Below, one piece after another: positions 47,383 through 59,919 of a DNA stretch of 64,000 nt (its first letter is position 1; the number at the start of each line of letters is the position of its first letter). The notes under the pieces were generated by a model. The model was not told where the DNA came from, ran no database searches, and saw only the letters and a program-made list of their open reading frames with translations. The DNA lies in NCBI GenBank assembly GCA_016859345.1, contig CM029111.1, positions 15,326,214-15,390,213 of the forward strand. The letters run 5' to 3'. This DNA is from Istiophorus platypterus. Taxonomy: Eukaryota; Chordata; Actinopteri; Istiophoriformes; Istiophoridae. A program made the translations under genes and the position numbers.

Positions 47383-49540
47383 GTTCCTTTGGCTGGGGGG
47401 GGGTGGTGGTATCGATAACGCTGATATAGACTGAGGGGAAGCTCTGTGAGAGAGCAGATATCCCGTCACATCCGATCCGTCCGTCATTCGGGTTCAGCGC
47501 CAAATGGAACAACTGATGCCGCCGTTTAACGCGGTTGCGTAGTTAAAAGTTGAAACCGACCACGGTAACAAAAAGTACCGTTTTCTCAGTATAGATAAAA
47601 TATGATGCCGTGTTCTATAAAGAACAATCACAAGGTCTATTTTTAGCCGCAGCCACAGCCCCGCTAAAGATAATCGATGTCGTTCGTGTGAGATCGTTTG
47701 CGTAACAGGCTGAGATGCTGCAAAACTCTGTTCCATTTCCATGCTACTAGATTTTAGTGATAAGGCAGAGGAAAAACAAACAACCCCCCCCCAAAAAAAA
47801 AAAAAAAATTCTGCAAGAAGGTTAACAAGAAAACACAACCACGTGGATTCAATGGGGATTTGGCTCGGCTGCCAAGTCTGCTAAGTATACATCATCTGAA
47901 CAATCTAGATGTAATCAGAACCAAATGGTCTGGAGCCCGGCAGACCATATGTGGAATGGCTGCATGCGTTTGAGGGAATAGCTATCGATAAAGTCGGAGT
48001 CTGGAGCCCGCGGCTGTCTCAAGATAGCTGCTTGTTTCCCCCGTCAGATTCGCTCCAGGTCTGATCGGCATATATTTCAAAAAACAAGCACTGAGTAGAT
48101 CCTTACAGAGCATTTACATCGAAAACAATATAGCCTGAGCTTACCTGATTGCTTTGGGTTTTTTTTTTTCTAATTCAAATACTGCAGTGGAATACCCCGT
48201 CGCTCCCTGTGCTTTATCCGGCAAAGGAAATAAAGGGAAATGCTATAAAGTGTGGGTGTTTCGGGGGGGGGGCATAAGAACGGTGACGATATAATACCCC
48301 ATCAGCATTACTGCTTGTGCTGCGCTCATGAAAATGTGCACGGTTCTGAACGGTCCTACAGGGACCGGGATCGGTGCAGCGAGAGCCCGGAGTCGGGGAA
48401 AGGGTCACTCGGCATAGTCTGGTTACACCGGAGGCGGAGACGGAGAAGGGACAGACGAAAGCTGGATACAGTGACGGAGGGAGAATCAATGAGTCTGGGG
48501 TTTAGAGAGAGGGGATATATTTTCACATAGAGTTTGTGAGCGAGAGATTATGGGCTATATATATGCATGGGAGGCCATCTCGCTCTACTCCACATGGCAC
48601 TTTGAGGCCACTGCCCCTCGGATCGCCCCGGTTGACCCGATTCCACCCCGGGAGGAGGACCGACGTCCTGCCCCTCTGTCACCTCCTCCACTTTTCCGTG
48701 ACCCACTCTCGTCTTCTACTCTCACTTTTAGATAGACTACATCCGCCCTCCGAGCAGTTCCCCCGGGAACCATCGTGACACCCACGTTTTCCTGAAGCCG
48801 AACGTCACCAGGCTCTGTGGTTGTGGGTTTTTTTTTTTTTTAATGGATGAGTAAAGTTCATTGCAGGCCCTTTGCCTCCGCGCGTGTCACAGGGTCTCGC
48901 CGTTTGCCGGCGTTTGCCGCCGTCTGCCGCCGTTAAAGGCCGGGGTAATGAGCCACGGTGGAGCGCAGTCAGGCTGAAACATGTCCGCAGAGTGGAACAG
49001 AAAGGCAAACATTATTCTGGCCGGGAGACTCTGTCGGCAGCCTCCGCCATGTTCTGACCTCCCTCCCCTCTCTCTCCCTCTCTCTCCCCCTTTCTCCCCC
49101 TATCTCAGGCTCACCTCTGTCACCCCCCCCCAGCCTCATTTCCGTCTCAGACGCTCCCTGACACCGCCACTGTTTCCACAACTTTGACCGTCGCTCTCAC
49201 CTTCTGTCTCACTCTGTCACCTTCATCTTTCCCTTCCTTGCCGAGCTGTCTTCTTTCATAATGCTCCGTGTCTCAGCCCCTCCACTCGGCTAATGTCTTT
49301 TTTTTCCCTCCCCAGTCTGCTCCTCTGAGGTATTTTCGTCGCTCCCCCTTCCTACGCTACATTTCATGAAGGGGATTTCTATGTTTAACGTGACATATTT
49401 TGTCTCATACTTCCTGTCGCTGTTTTTTTTTCCCCTCTTTCCTCCCCCCTCCTCCTGTGTTTCACGTTTTCATTTTAATTGTCTTCTCTTGTCACTCATA
49501 CTTCATTCTCTAACCTCTTCCTTCCCTCTCCTCCCTCTAG

Positions 49541-49723
49541 CCGGTGCCCATCGATGACTCCTTCTGCGGTCTGGACATCAACCAGCCGCTCGGAGGCTCC
49601 CAGCTGGTGACCGGTCACACTCTTTACACCGAGACCCGGGACCGCATGACCTCTGTCACCTCCTACGTCTACAACGGCTACTGCGTGGCCTTTGTGGGCA
49701 CCAAGAGCGGACGGCTAAAGAAG
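49541..49723 (+). CDS. plxna2: Plexin-A2, second coding exon (residues 401-461)
   Basis: Continues the sema domain. It is 183 bases (61 codons), in phase 0 at both ends: acceptor ctccctctag to 49540, donor gtgagt from 49724. It begins [20 protein letters not shown] and ends [10 protein letters not shown], the order expected in plexin-A2 after CTKA of the previous exon. MTSV-YVYNGY and FVGTKSG are plexin-A hallmarks. Cysteines lie at 409 and 448. Position 448 (in NGYCVAF) is serine in human plexin-A2 as I recall it, so this may be an extra cysteine. The rest of the sema domain and everything after it must lie beyond the right edge. Confidence 0.95.
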
Positions 49724-51629
49724 GTGAGTGCCGCCTCTTCCCCGCCCCCAACCCCTCTGGCGGTTGAGAGGCCTGTTTAAGGCCGTTTTTTCCAGCGAGC
49801 GATTCAGGTACATAAGGACTCGGGGCCATCCAGTGGTCCTTGGGGTGCGGACCCAGCGAAGCGGTCCAATTTCCTTGCAGACGGATCACGGTCGCGGTGA
49901 AACTTATCTCCCTTTAATATTTAATGCCAGCTGTCAAAGCGTTGCAGAGGGGTGATGGTGATGGCCGGCTCGCTGTAGTGGTCATTACCAGTTCCTTGTT
50001 AACTGAGCTCTAGTGTCGCGGTGTTGAATCACCTGCGTCGCCCTATTAATTTTAATTGGCACCTTTCCGCCTGCGGCCCACTGAGAGTGAAAAGAGAGAC
50101 GAGGTCCAGGCACTAAACCTCCCAGTCCTGGTCAGAGAAGACAGAGGGCTTGAGGGCTGCTGGCCGGCTGATACTCATAGATTTTCACACCTGCAGCCAC
50201 GCGAAACAATGTCCAGGATTGACCGGCGAGCAAAGCGGGTGCTATGCTCGGAGGCGAGGTGGCATATCAATCAGAACCGCCTACGTTTTTGCAGGTACGT
50301 TTGAGACAGCTGTTGCACGGCTCCGGCGCTGACATTACCCCGGACGGCCGATGCTCGGGCTTTTTCCTCGGATGTTGAATGGATTAAGGAAACGCTCCGA
50401 CGTAGGTAATATGTGTTCGTGCCGTTGGATTGTGTCACGATTTGTTCTTTGTCCTGCAAACTGACGGGGCTCTCTAGACTGCACCCAGAGAGCCGGTTGG
50501 GGGATTTTTCCCTGTTCGCTCGGCTCCCCCCTCCCGCATGGGCTGCTTTTATTGATTCATTTATTTCATGTATTTTTTTGCTGAGTGAGGGCGAGAGTGT
50601 GTGACGAGGACGTACCTGGCTCGTACGCTTGCCCGGACTGCACAGAGAAAGAGGCTGAGAAGGAACGGAGCGTCGCTTAAAACCGTCCTGATGCTTCCTT
50701 TTGGCAAGTTCTTTTGTGCTTTCAAGCCTGGCAACGCGACACAAATGGCGCTGGCCCCGGTTTATTTTTGGTCTCCATCTATTCGTAATTACATCAATAC
50801 ACCAATCAGACTGTGCTGGAGAGAATATTCATTCCATCTAATCCCCTGTTTGAGCTGTTTAATAATGTAGCACCCTTTTCTACTTGGTTACATCGGATTA
50901 GACAGAAAAAAGAGAGTTTTCCCCCCACTGTGTTGCTGTTGCTGCTGCTTGCATATTGTTTTTATCTCCCTGCTTCTTTCAACACTCTTGTCTGTAGCTG
51001 CCGCGCTGCCTCAGCCAGTCCTCTGCCTCCCTTTCCCTTCTTCTGCACCCTGTTTGAGGATCCATGCAAAACAGCTTTTGCGTGCCGCTGTGTACTTAGG
51101 CTCAGTTCTCACAGGGGCATGACTGTAACCACAGTAACGCCAACATGGGCTGGAATTACCCAGAATTCGAGAAGGGCATCTAGAGAAGGGGGTGGCGGGA
51201 TACAGGGGCCGTAACAGGAAAACAAAGAAAAAAGAAAGAAAAACTAATAGCAGCAACCACAGGGACTGATCCTGATGACAACAGAATAAGGTTATAATGC
51301 CACTTTCTTTAGTGTGGAGTAGTCCCCACATCTGATTTATTGTCATTACCCTCATCATCCTCTCCCTACGAGGTGGCCTAGATGAGAGGGATGCGGGAAA
51401 TTTACTTTCTGGTGGAAATATTCTGACTAACTCGATTATACCTCTCAGAGGAAAGATGAACACTGGCTCTCAATATTACGAGGCATGAGAGAAGGCAATT
51501 GTCCGCGTTTGGAGTAATGAAACTGATTATTTCCTCTCAGTGAGGGGCACAAAACTGAAAATGCAGACTGATTCGCATCGTGAGTTCATCCGTGTTTTCC
51601 CTGGACTGTATTTGAACCTGTTTTTTTTT

Positions 51630-51630
<1 letters not shown>

Positions 51631-51664
<34 letters not shown>
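51631..51664. repeat. (CT)n tract after poly-T
   Basis: Ten T followed by about 17 CT units with one CG interruption. Confidence 0.9.
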
Positions 51665-51669
<5 letters not shown>

Positions 51670-53683
51670 AATTCATGTAGCGCTGCCACCACACAAAAAT
51701 TTGCATGCAAGCACGCTATTGGACCAAGACCTGGTGGGGATTTCCACATAAACAAACGATTCGACCTTCGCTGGCCATTAATCCAACTTGCATGAAAGAG
51801 AGTGTGGGGGTAGGTGTCGGGCACAATTACCTTAGCGCCTGTGGCATTTTTCAACGGCATGGGCTAAAAAGAGTATTACTTTTTTAATAGACAATGAATA
51901 ATCAATAATCCACACGAGAGCAGTCGGTGGGCAGAGGGCCGCTTTGTCCGCTGTCACTGTTAAGAGGCGTGCGTTCGTGCATTCTCCAGTTTGTCTGAAG
52001 TATGCATGTGTTTACATTGAGGGTGCTTATCCACGCGCTCCCTCGGGTGGCACAGGGAGGCCAGAGGGAGAGGGTGACCCGATGAGGCCTGGCTACAGCT
52101 CCTCTGCAGAGGGCTGATAAGCTCCTGCAGAGGGGATGGTGTGGGGCGCTGCAGGGCTTCCTTCACATCTGAGAATGACACAGCTATAAGAGTTGGGCCT
52201 TTTGTCCAAGATACCGCGCCGTTGCTCCACCTCTTTCATGCAACCAGGACGGACGGACAGCTGGGGAATCGGGACGGGGTTTCTGGATGGGGGGGGGGCT
52301 GTGAAAGTGAGCCCTTTTTAAATAAATACATAAAATGAATTAAAAACAAAAAAAAGTACAAAAAAGAGTAGCAGGAACAGGCAAGAGATAGAAGAAGGAA
52401 GAAGGTGCTGGGGGAGGGAGAAAGAAACCGTTGAAATGTGAATTTAGTGCCGCCAAAGAAACCGGGGCTGCACCGCTGCCTGTAATTGGATTGGCTCCTT
52501 TCCCAAAGAAAGCCCCCCCCCGCCCTCCCCTCCATCTCTCCCGCTTCCCTGTTCAATCTCGCTCCTCCCCTCCACTCCCCTCCCCTTCTCTCCCCTCCGC
52601 TCCCCGCCACCTCACTCCTTGCTCCCCCCTTGCAGGCCGGCTCCCGTGTGTGCTGCCGTTTCCTGGGCTTCGCCTGAGCACGGCGAAGCAGGAGGGATAG
52701 TGTTGGCGGATATCGCTGCCTGTGGCAGGCTCTTGCAGGGGATTGATGGGAGGGGGGGGTAAGAGAGTGGGGAAATAAGAAGACGCTAAGGCGGGGAGAA
52801 TGTGTATACAGCGTGATAGACTGCAGGAAAAACAATACCATTGGAGTTGTGAGGCATATACAGTATTACAGCCCTCACACGCCGTGCTGATGTGCGCAGG
52901 GTGCTGAGTGGTATATTTCGTGAAGGCGGGTATTCTGAGTCCCAACCTAGAATGAAACCTTGGGCTATCGTACAACAGTTATCTGTTAAATGTGCAGTCT
53001 GAGCGTCATGAGGATTCCAGAAATTGGTTGTGGACTTCTGGGTGGCACCCCTGGAGGCAGTGACTGATTGTGGAGGGCAGTGGATGTTCACCTCAGCAGA
53101 AAGCTTCTCGGGGGCAATCAATATCCCAGGTCTCCATGCACCTTTTTTTTTTCTTCTTCTTCTTCTTTTTTTTTTCCCGAGCTACAGCGAAACCCTTTCC
53201 CATCAGGACCAAAACTAGACCTTCAGTCAACTATGTGCTAAAAAACAAAAAATGGGAAGATTTTTTTTTTTCCTGAGAGCTTGTAGTCCAGCTCATGAGT
53301 TAATGTCCCGTTTAAATTCTCGACCGAGATTTATGTTGATACTCGCCAGGCTCCATCGTCTCCACATCGCTCTTTATGTACCTGGAGACCAAACGACTGC
53401 TGCAGGGCCCCGCGGGTCAGATTATAGAAACAGGCGATCTGCTATGCAGTTTATTCTGGATAAGCGTTACCCAAGAATTGCATCATCTGAACTGGAATCG
53501 GCTGTGTGTGTGGTTCGCTTTGTGCTTAAGCGCAAGACATAGCCCACCGAGGGGACTGGGATTGGATGGGAAGCGACTATGACATCGAAGGAGGAGAGGA
53601 ACCTTTTATATGGATGGCGACGGAGGGCACGCAGCTGCACTTGTAAAACTGGATGTTGAAAGACACCCCGGTGATAGATGAAT

Positions 53684-53717
53684 TGGGGGTGGGTTGGGTT
53701 GGGTTGGGGGGGGGTGT
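53684..53717 (+). repeat. GGGTT-type G-rich tract
   Basis: Five G, then three GGGTT units, then nine G. Telomere-like in look, but the unit is GGGTT, not GGGTTA, and the tract is short. G-quadruplex-prone. Confidence 0.8.
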
Positions 53718-54169
53718 TATAGCGAGCTGAGCCGAGGAACATCCAGAATTCCCCCGTTAATCACCGGCGAACATCCTCCATCCCGGTTTATTCGCCACAC
53801 AGAACGGCAGAGGTTAAGAGCTCTTGAACCTGACAACAGGGAGATACATTCTCAGATGGCATCCTTTCCTCCACTCTGCATTCAAAAGAGTTACTATAAT
53901 CTATATAGGCTTATTTATTTAATCATAGGATATGTACAGTAGGTAATGAAGCCTTAACATAAAATAAATCTATTTCTAATTTTTAAAAAATAACCATTCT
54001 TTTAGTAGTTTTAGAGTAATTTTTCCTAAAAAACTTGTTTTGATTTCCTTTCTCAAACCACCACAGATTATGGTGTTGGATGTGAGTGTTGAATGGAAGC
54101 AAGGCGTTGATTGTTTGATGGGTCGTATCAGCAGTAAACCATTCATGGAGAGAAAAAATAAAAAAGGTC

Positions 54170-54290
54170 TTCCGGTTCTTTATCCTTCGAGCCGTCAACC
54201 ATGATGTGCTCCTTTCAGCCTAATTAAATCTTCTCATCATGCCCTGATGAATAATCAGGAATTGGTTTGGATGCTGCCCCCTCGCAGCTG
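54170..54290. promoter_or_regulatory. Candidate conserved non-coding element
   Basis: Unique DNA with clustered homeodomain-like words (cctaattaaatc at about 54219, gatgaataatc near 54246, caggaattgg near 54256) between low-complexity flanks in intron 3. Support is composition and motif content only. Confidence 0.22.
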
Positions 54291-55082
54291 AAAGGTGGTT
54301 GGGGGGGGGGGGGGCGACTTGAAAGGGTGGTTCAGGTGTTTAACCGGACAATCTGTTGAACTGGTTATTGTAGCAGAGGGTGCGTGAGGGTCGATTCAAA
54401 GTGGCCCCCGGACAACGGCGGCGGGGCTGCGTGGCGTCCAGGCAGTAGTGCAGCGTCGCTGAGGGTAGCAGCTGATCACGGGGCATAAAGTGTCGGGGAC
54501 TTGAAAGGCTTGTAAATGCGGACAGCTGCTCCTGCAGGGCCCTGCTGGCCAAGTGCCCCCCCCCCACCACAACCGCCACCTCTACGCTGCGTTTCACCCC
54601 GTAATGAGCCTCACTGAGTTGGTTCTTAGATTCATCGCCCTCAGAGGAAATGCGAACCCAGAGCCTTGCCCGTCTGTCGCCCCATCAGCCCCGAGGCTGC
54701 TCACCCGCCCGACTCTTCCATGCCCTGCTTGGGTGTGTGTATGTTGGGTGGGGGGGGGGGTTTCCTGGTCTGGATATTTATGTGGAAGCGAGGGATCGGC
54801 TGAGCAGATTCGCCGTGACCTCTCTCATAACCTACGGGCTCCGAGTTTGCTCCGGCCCACCTGGGTTTTTCTTACCTGATAATGGTGGGGGGGGGGCTGC
54901 AGAGACACAGATACACAACCGGAGAGAGAGAAAAGGGAAGGTTCTTACTAGCACCGAGGATGATGTCCCTAGCAACAGCTGAGGCCCATGGCAACGACTG
55001 AATGGAAGCCAAGCCGTTCCCCCGGGTGTACAAATTACTTTGTGAACAGCACTGAGGGGTCCTGTCACCTGCACCCCTAAAC

Positions 55083-55085
<3 letters not shown>

Positions 55086-55144
<59 letters not shown>
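55086..55144. repeat. (AC)n microsatellite, about 29 copies
   Basis: An uninterrupted AC tract of 59 bp. Confidence 0.96.
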
Positions 55145-55145
<1 letters not shown>

Positions 55146-56840
55146 CGGTATTTATTATCTTGATATGTGAAACACGAACATGAACCCGTCATAAAAAACT
55201 TTCAGTTGTTGTTTCCCGCTGGTCAATAATGCTTCCTCATGGGATTTTAGACAAACAACAACAACAATAACAAAAAAAAAAATAAAGAATTTATAATTTT
55301 AATGGCTTTAATAAACTTGTCCATTGTTGCTGCGTGACTTGTATTAACCCTCGAGCTGACATGAAAGGAAAGACAATTATGAGTGGGGGGGGGGGGCGTT
55401 GCCACAGTCGCCACCAGGTAGAATTTGTTTCCAATCATCATCATATACGCGCGTTATTATTTCTCGCCGATTTATAACAGCCGTTGCGTCACTTTGTATC
55501 AGATTGAACGCCGTGGCCCAATTAATCTCACGCAGAACAAATAATTGCATTGCTGTATTAAATTGTCTTTTGTCCATCTTGGCTGGAAAAAAATAAAAAA
55601 TACGAAAAGGAAAACCGCCCCCTGCACTCGATACACCCGTTTCGAACCCGGCGAGGCGACATAATGGCGGCTCGCGTGGAGTTAAGGAGCGTCTTAGCTG
55701 AAACGATAGCTGTCAATTATGCATCTGTTACAGCCATCTTCAGGATCCCCCCCCCCCCATCCGACCCCACCATCCCCACCTGCTAGATCGCCTGCAATCT
55801 TTCTAATCACGTTAAACTGAGAGACGCAGACTCGGTTTCGCCCACCGGCAACAGCTGGGAGTCTGGAATAGCCTGCAGAAATTACTTTTGCTAGTTAAAA
55901 AAAAAAAAACACGACTCGCAGCTTTATTTCTCGAAAGAGGCTGAACCAAATGTCCTGCAGTAAAAAAACAAAAAAAACAAAAACGGAGCTGTTTGGAGAA
56001 TCGCAGACAGAGGTAAATTTTATTTTGGCATTATAATGGACCTCAGGGCGACTGGGAGAGAGAGCGTCAGGCTTCCTTCCAACCTCCACAGCAGGACGGG
56101 ACCCATAAATATTATCCCACAGTCGGGGACGGTGATCCGCGAACATCTGCTTCGTGCCTCTCGGGAAATACCCCCATCGCCAGGCGGTCCCAGCACAACA
56201 AGAGGACCTTAAATAGTCGCCTGTTGCACCTGTACAACTTTCCACCGCTAATGTCATTATTTATTTTCCAAAAAACAAAGAAGCCTTTTCTTTTCTTTTC
56301 TTTTTTCTAAGGCAATGTGTTTTCTGTCTGTCTGCCGTTGTGTATGAGTGTTTTGTCCGTACGGCTGCCGTAGGTGTTTAACTGCCATTACCGGTGACCG
56401 GCTAGACCGGATAACGACTTGCTCGCTGGTTGAGTTGTGGATTGGCAGGATGTGCCTGTGACCTTTAGGAACCCGGCCTCCGCTTGACGACGACCCCCCC
56501 GCGTGCTCGGTTTTTAACCCTGAGCCGGATAGAGGGGCGGCCCGTGGCGGCGACGGCCCGTGGCGGCGGCGGCGGCGTCAGCAGGCCGTGCCTTTCATAA
56601 GCGTCTTGAGAGTTCAAGCCTCTCTGCTCTGCCAGACCTGTTCCAGGCTTCTCTAAACACATCAGCGCTAAAAGGCCGGCAGAAGACTGAGAGCTCCTGC
56701 TGTTCCATTCATCCAGGCCTTATATCTAACTCTTTTTTTTTTTTAACCCTCGTAGTCTCTCTGATTTACTCTCGCTCTCTGTCTGTCTCTCTCTACCTCG
56801 TTCTCTCCTCCCTTTTCCCCATAGCAGCGGGTTGAAAGCG

Positions 56841-56895
56841 TCCGACCCGGCCGTCCGACCCGGCCGTCCGACCCGGCCGTCCGACCCGGCCGTCC
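56841..56895. repeat. 13-bp CpG minisatellite, 4.2 copies
   Basis: Unit tccgacccggccg repeats perfectly four times. Each unit has three CpG, counting the junction. It sits within a C/T-rich stretch of intron 3. Confidence 0.93.
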
Positions 56896-59867
56896 CCTCT
56901 CATTTTCCTCCTCTCGTCCCTCGTCCCTCTCGTTCGTCCTCTCTCTCTTCCGGTCCCTCTCTCTCCGTCTCGGTCTCTCCCTCTTTCTCCCTTTTTCTTT
57001 TTCTTTTTTCTTCCCCCCTTCTCCTCTCCTCTCTCAGACTATTACAATGACACAGACTACCCTGCAGTGATCTCATTAATCACATTCAAACAGCTCTCCA
57101 TTGCTTTCTCTCCCTCTATCCGTCTCCCTCTCCATTCTCTTCCTCTAATTGCTTGCTCTTTTCATCGCTGGCGTCTCCAAAGAAGCGTTTTTTTCATCAT
57201 CTAACAACCAGAGACAAATACTCATACGAGTGCCTACACTTTTACTACAGATGGAGTTTATACATGTAGGCTTAATTTAGCCTGAAGATATGCGGTGGTG
57301 TGCGTCCATGCCAATGGAGCTGAATCCCAAAAGACAGAGATAGAATCACATGTCTGTAAATATCTTGTGCACTACTTTTTCATTAACATATCACAGAGAT
57401 CACACATGATTTTATTTATTAGATTTGTTGTTGGCGTTGCCTTTCTTTTAACTCATTTTTTTCTTAGGAAACAAATTGCCCTGTTGAGTTCATCCAATAA
57501 TTGGACATAACTTCACGAGTGTGATTAATTAACCCGTTGATGATTAGAGGCACTTTTCACCAGAGAATGCCTGAATAAAAGAGCACAGCTGTAATCCGGT
57601 TTCTTCGGCCTGTTTTCTCCTTGATTGGGCTACAAATTGAATTGACTGCGGCATTGTTCACCTCGCTCCTGAGGACTTTTTCATGTTTGGAAGCACTCCG
57701 GATCCGTCGAAGGGGAAAAGAAGGCAGAGGTCCCGGCTCCGCTTCCACGCCGCTGCTCACGCGCGGCGCCGCCTTCCGAGTCATAACTGTGCGTGCGGCA
57801 CCGGATTTCTGATGGCGGCGGGAGCCAGTGGTGCCGTTAGGATCGGGAAGCAGCATCAAACTCTGCCGGCTACCCGGATCCAGGGAGTTTGGCGGGGGGA
57901 AGCCGAACGGGGATCGAAAGTGAGGGTGAATATATTCCCAGATGTTTCACCTAATAAGAGGTGGCCGTTTCCGTTTTTATCAATATGGTATTCGTATCCC
58001 GCACGGCCTGGCAGACGAGTGTGTTATGTGCGATTTTAAAAGAAAAAACAAAAAATGTCCAAAACATTATGCAAGGAATCTGTGTTGGGAGGCCGGGCCT
58101 CCCAGCCTATCAATATTCCTGTTTAGTCGGCAGCCAATGTAGGCACCACGGGGAGATCATTTGAAATTCATAGAAATTCTTATCAGTTGTTGCGTCGCTG
58201 TTATTGATCCGTTACTGTGGAAACAGCATAGTACGTCTGTGGGGCCCGCTTCTTCTTTTTTTTTTGCTGTTTTGCCTGAGGTGTAAATCTCAGAGCTCCG
58301 GTGACTTTCAACCGTTCTAACCAATCAAAGAGAAAATTTCTCTCGCTGTCAAATGAACTTTAAGCGCTCGTTGCTTGACTCCTGCGCTCTCATTCGCCAG
58401 CTGGCATGGAAGATGACGTGGTTTTATTTATTTTATTTTTTTTTTAACTTCAGTTTCCCCCCACTGACCTTGTACTGAAAATGCACAGAGAGGAGGAGAG
58501 GGAGGGAAAGGACAGACAGAGGAAGAGTAAACATCTTTAGGACGGGGAGGGGGGGCGCCACAAAAAAAACACAGAAATAGATTAGCGAGCAGCGTCTGTC
58601 AGAGTGGGTGACTGGCTCCGCGCCAGGCCTTATTGATTTGCTTTACAAAGCCCTTGAATGGGCCAGATAACTGTGATTAGCCAATTCATTACTGCTGGCT
58701 CTTAGAGTGCTCCAGAATTAGATAAAAAAAAAGGCAGGGGGGTAGGAAGGACAGAGGGGGAGCGAGAGGGCGAGAAACCATATAACTTGGTGAACTTGCA
58801 CAGAAACTCTCGCCTGTGACCCGCCACAAAAGGGGAATCTATTTGAAGTTCCTGATGAATTTATTTTTTTTCTCACCCCCCCCCCCTCTATTTTACATGC
58901 GGCGTAATGATCGTCCTCATTAGAGGCTGTGACGGAACGGGGAAAAAGGGAAAAGCCGCGCATTGTTTATGTGTTTGATAGCATGCATAATGATTCTAGA
59001 TCACTCAAGCAAACCCAAACGCCGTTCCTCTCATCTACTTTGCAAATGTGTTGTGCTTTCCATTTCAAGTGTCTTTTTTCCGAGTCGCGCGGCTCTAATA
59101 GATCTCGGAAATGGGAGCTGTTTTGGCTTTGATGATATACTAAACTGTTGTCTGTGCACAAGGCGAAACCGAGTGTGACAGCGACTAATGTTTCTGTCTG
59201 ATGGTGAGACGGCTCTTTGCCGCTCCTCTGTCTCCCGCTTCACTCGCGACGGCGGCGGTTACCAGGGCCCTTATAGCCCGTCTGGGTTGACAGCGTTGTT
59301 TCAGTGCATCTTTCTGTGATCGCGCGCCGCTCGTGAGCTCCGCTTTGATATATACGTCTTTTGACGTCGTACAGTCCGCCGGTTACCATTCGTCACGGCT
59401 GTTGTGGCCGTCGGAGTCGGGGATGGCGGCGACACGCCGTGCCCCTTCTCCCTGTGACGTTAAATGTTGCAGCCGTCCCGTCTCCCCTTCGAGATATTCA
59501 TGTTTCTCTGGAAAAAACCAGGGGGCCGGACCGCTGACGGTGAAGGATCGGAGCGAGCGGGGCCTCTATCGTTTCCCCCCGATATTCCACTTGTTCCAAT
59601 TTCCTCTCTGCATTTGTTCTGGGCCCAGTCAGTCTCCTTATTTCTCTCCCTCCTCTGACTCTCTCCATCTCTGCAGCTCTCACTGCAGGGCTGTCAAAGG
59701 AACTCGGGCTAGCCATCAGCCTAATGAACAGTGATACAGTGCTAATAGCATGTGATAATATTTCAAGCCACTGGTAATCTCCGCTCACTCAGCCTTTACC
59801 TACTCATCACTCCGGCGCCTTTAAACCCACGCATACACATTCACATGCACACAATCACACACACAAC

Positions 59868-59870
<3 letters not shown>

Positions 59871-59916
<46 letters not shown>
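59871..59916. repeat. (AC)n microsatellite followed by CT
   Basis: About 23 AC units, preceded by degenerate AC-rich sequence and followed by CT units. Confidence 0.95.

Positions 59917-59919
<3 letters not shown>

Larger units (their letters stand above)
45104..49540 (+). other. plxna2: plxna2 intron 2, no further exon seen
   Basis: A phase-0 intron with consensus donor gtgagt at 45104 and acceptor ctccctctag ending at 49540. It contains a CTCF-like motif (45555-45568), TG repeats at about 45768-45788 and 46141-46159, a G15 run at 46265-46279, a GGTTT array, a CT array, and a pyrimidine-rich right end (about 49050-49540). If retained, the frame runs 30 codons past the donor to a TAG at 45194-45196. 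Confidence 0.92.

Noticed and set aside
53684..53717. Interstitial telomere repeat
   Set aside because: The unit is GGGTT/GGGGT, not TTAGGG, and there are only three units.
55636..55660. A tRNA B-box-like word (gggttcgaaac on the minus strand)
   Set aside because: No matching A box or cloverleaf around it, and the 3' part of the B box is wrong.
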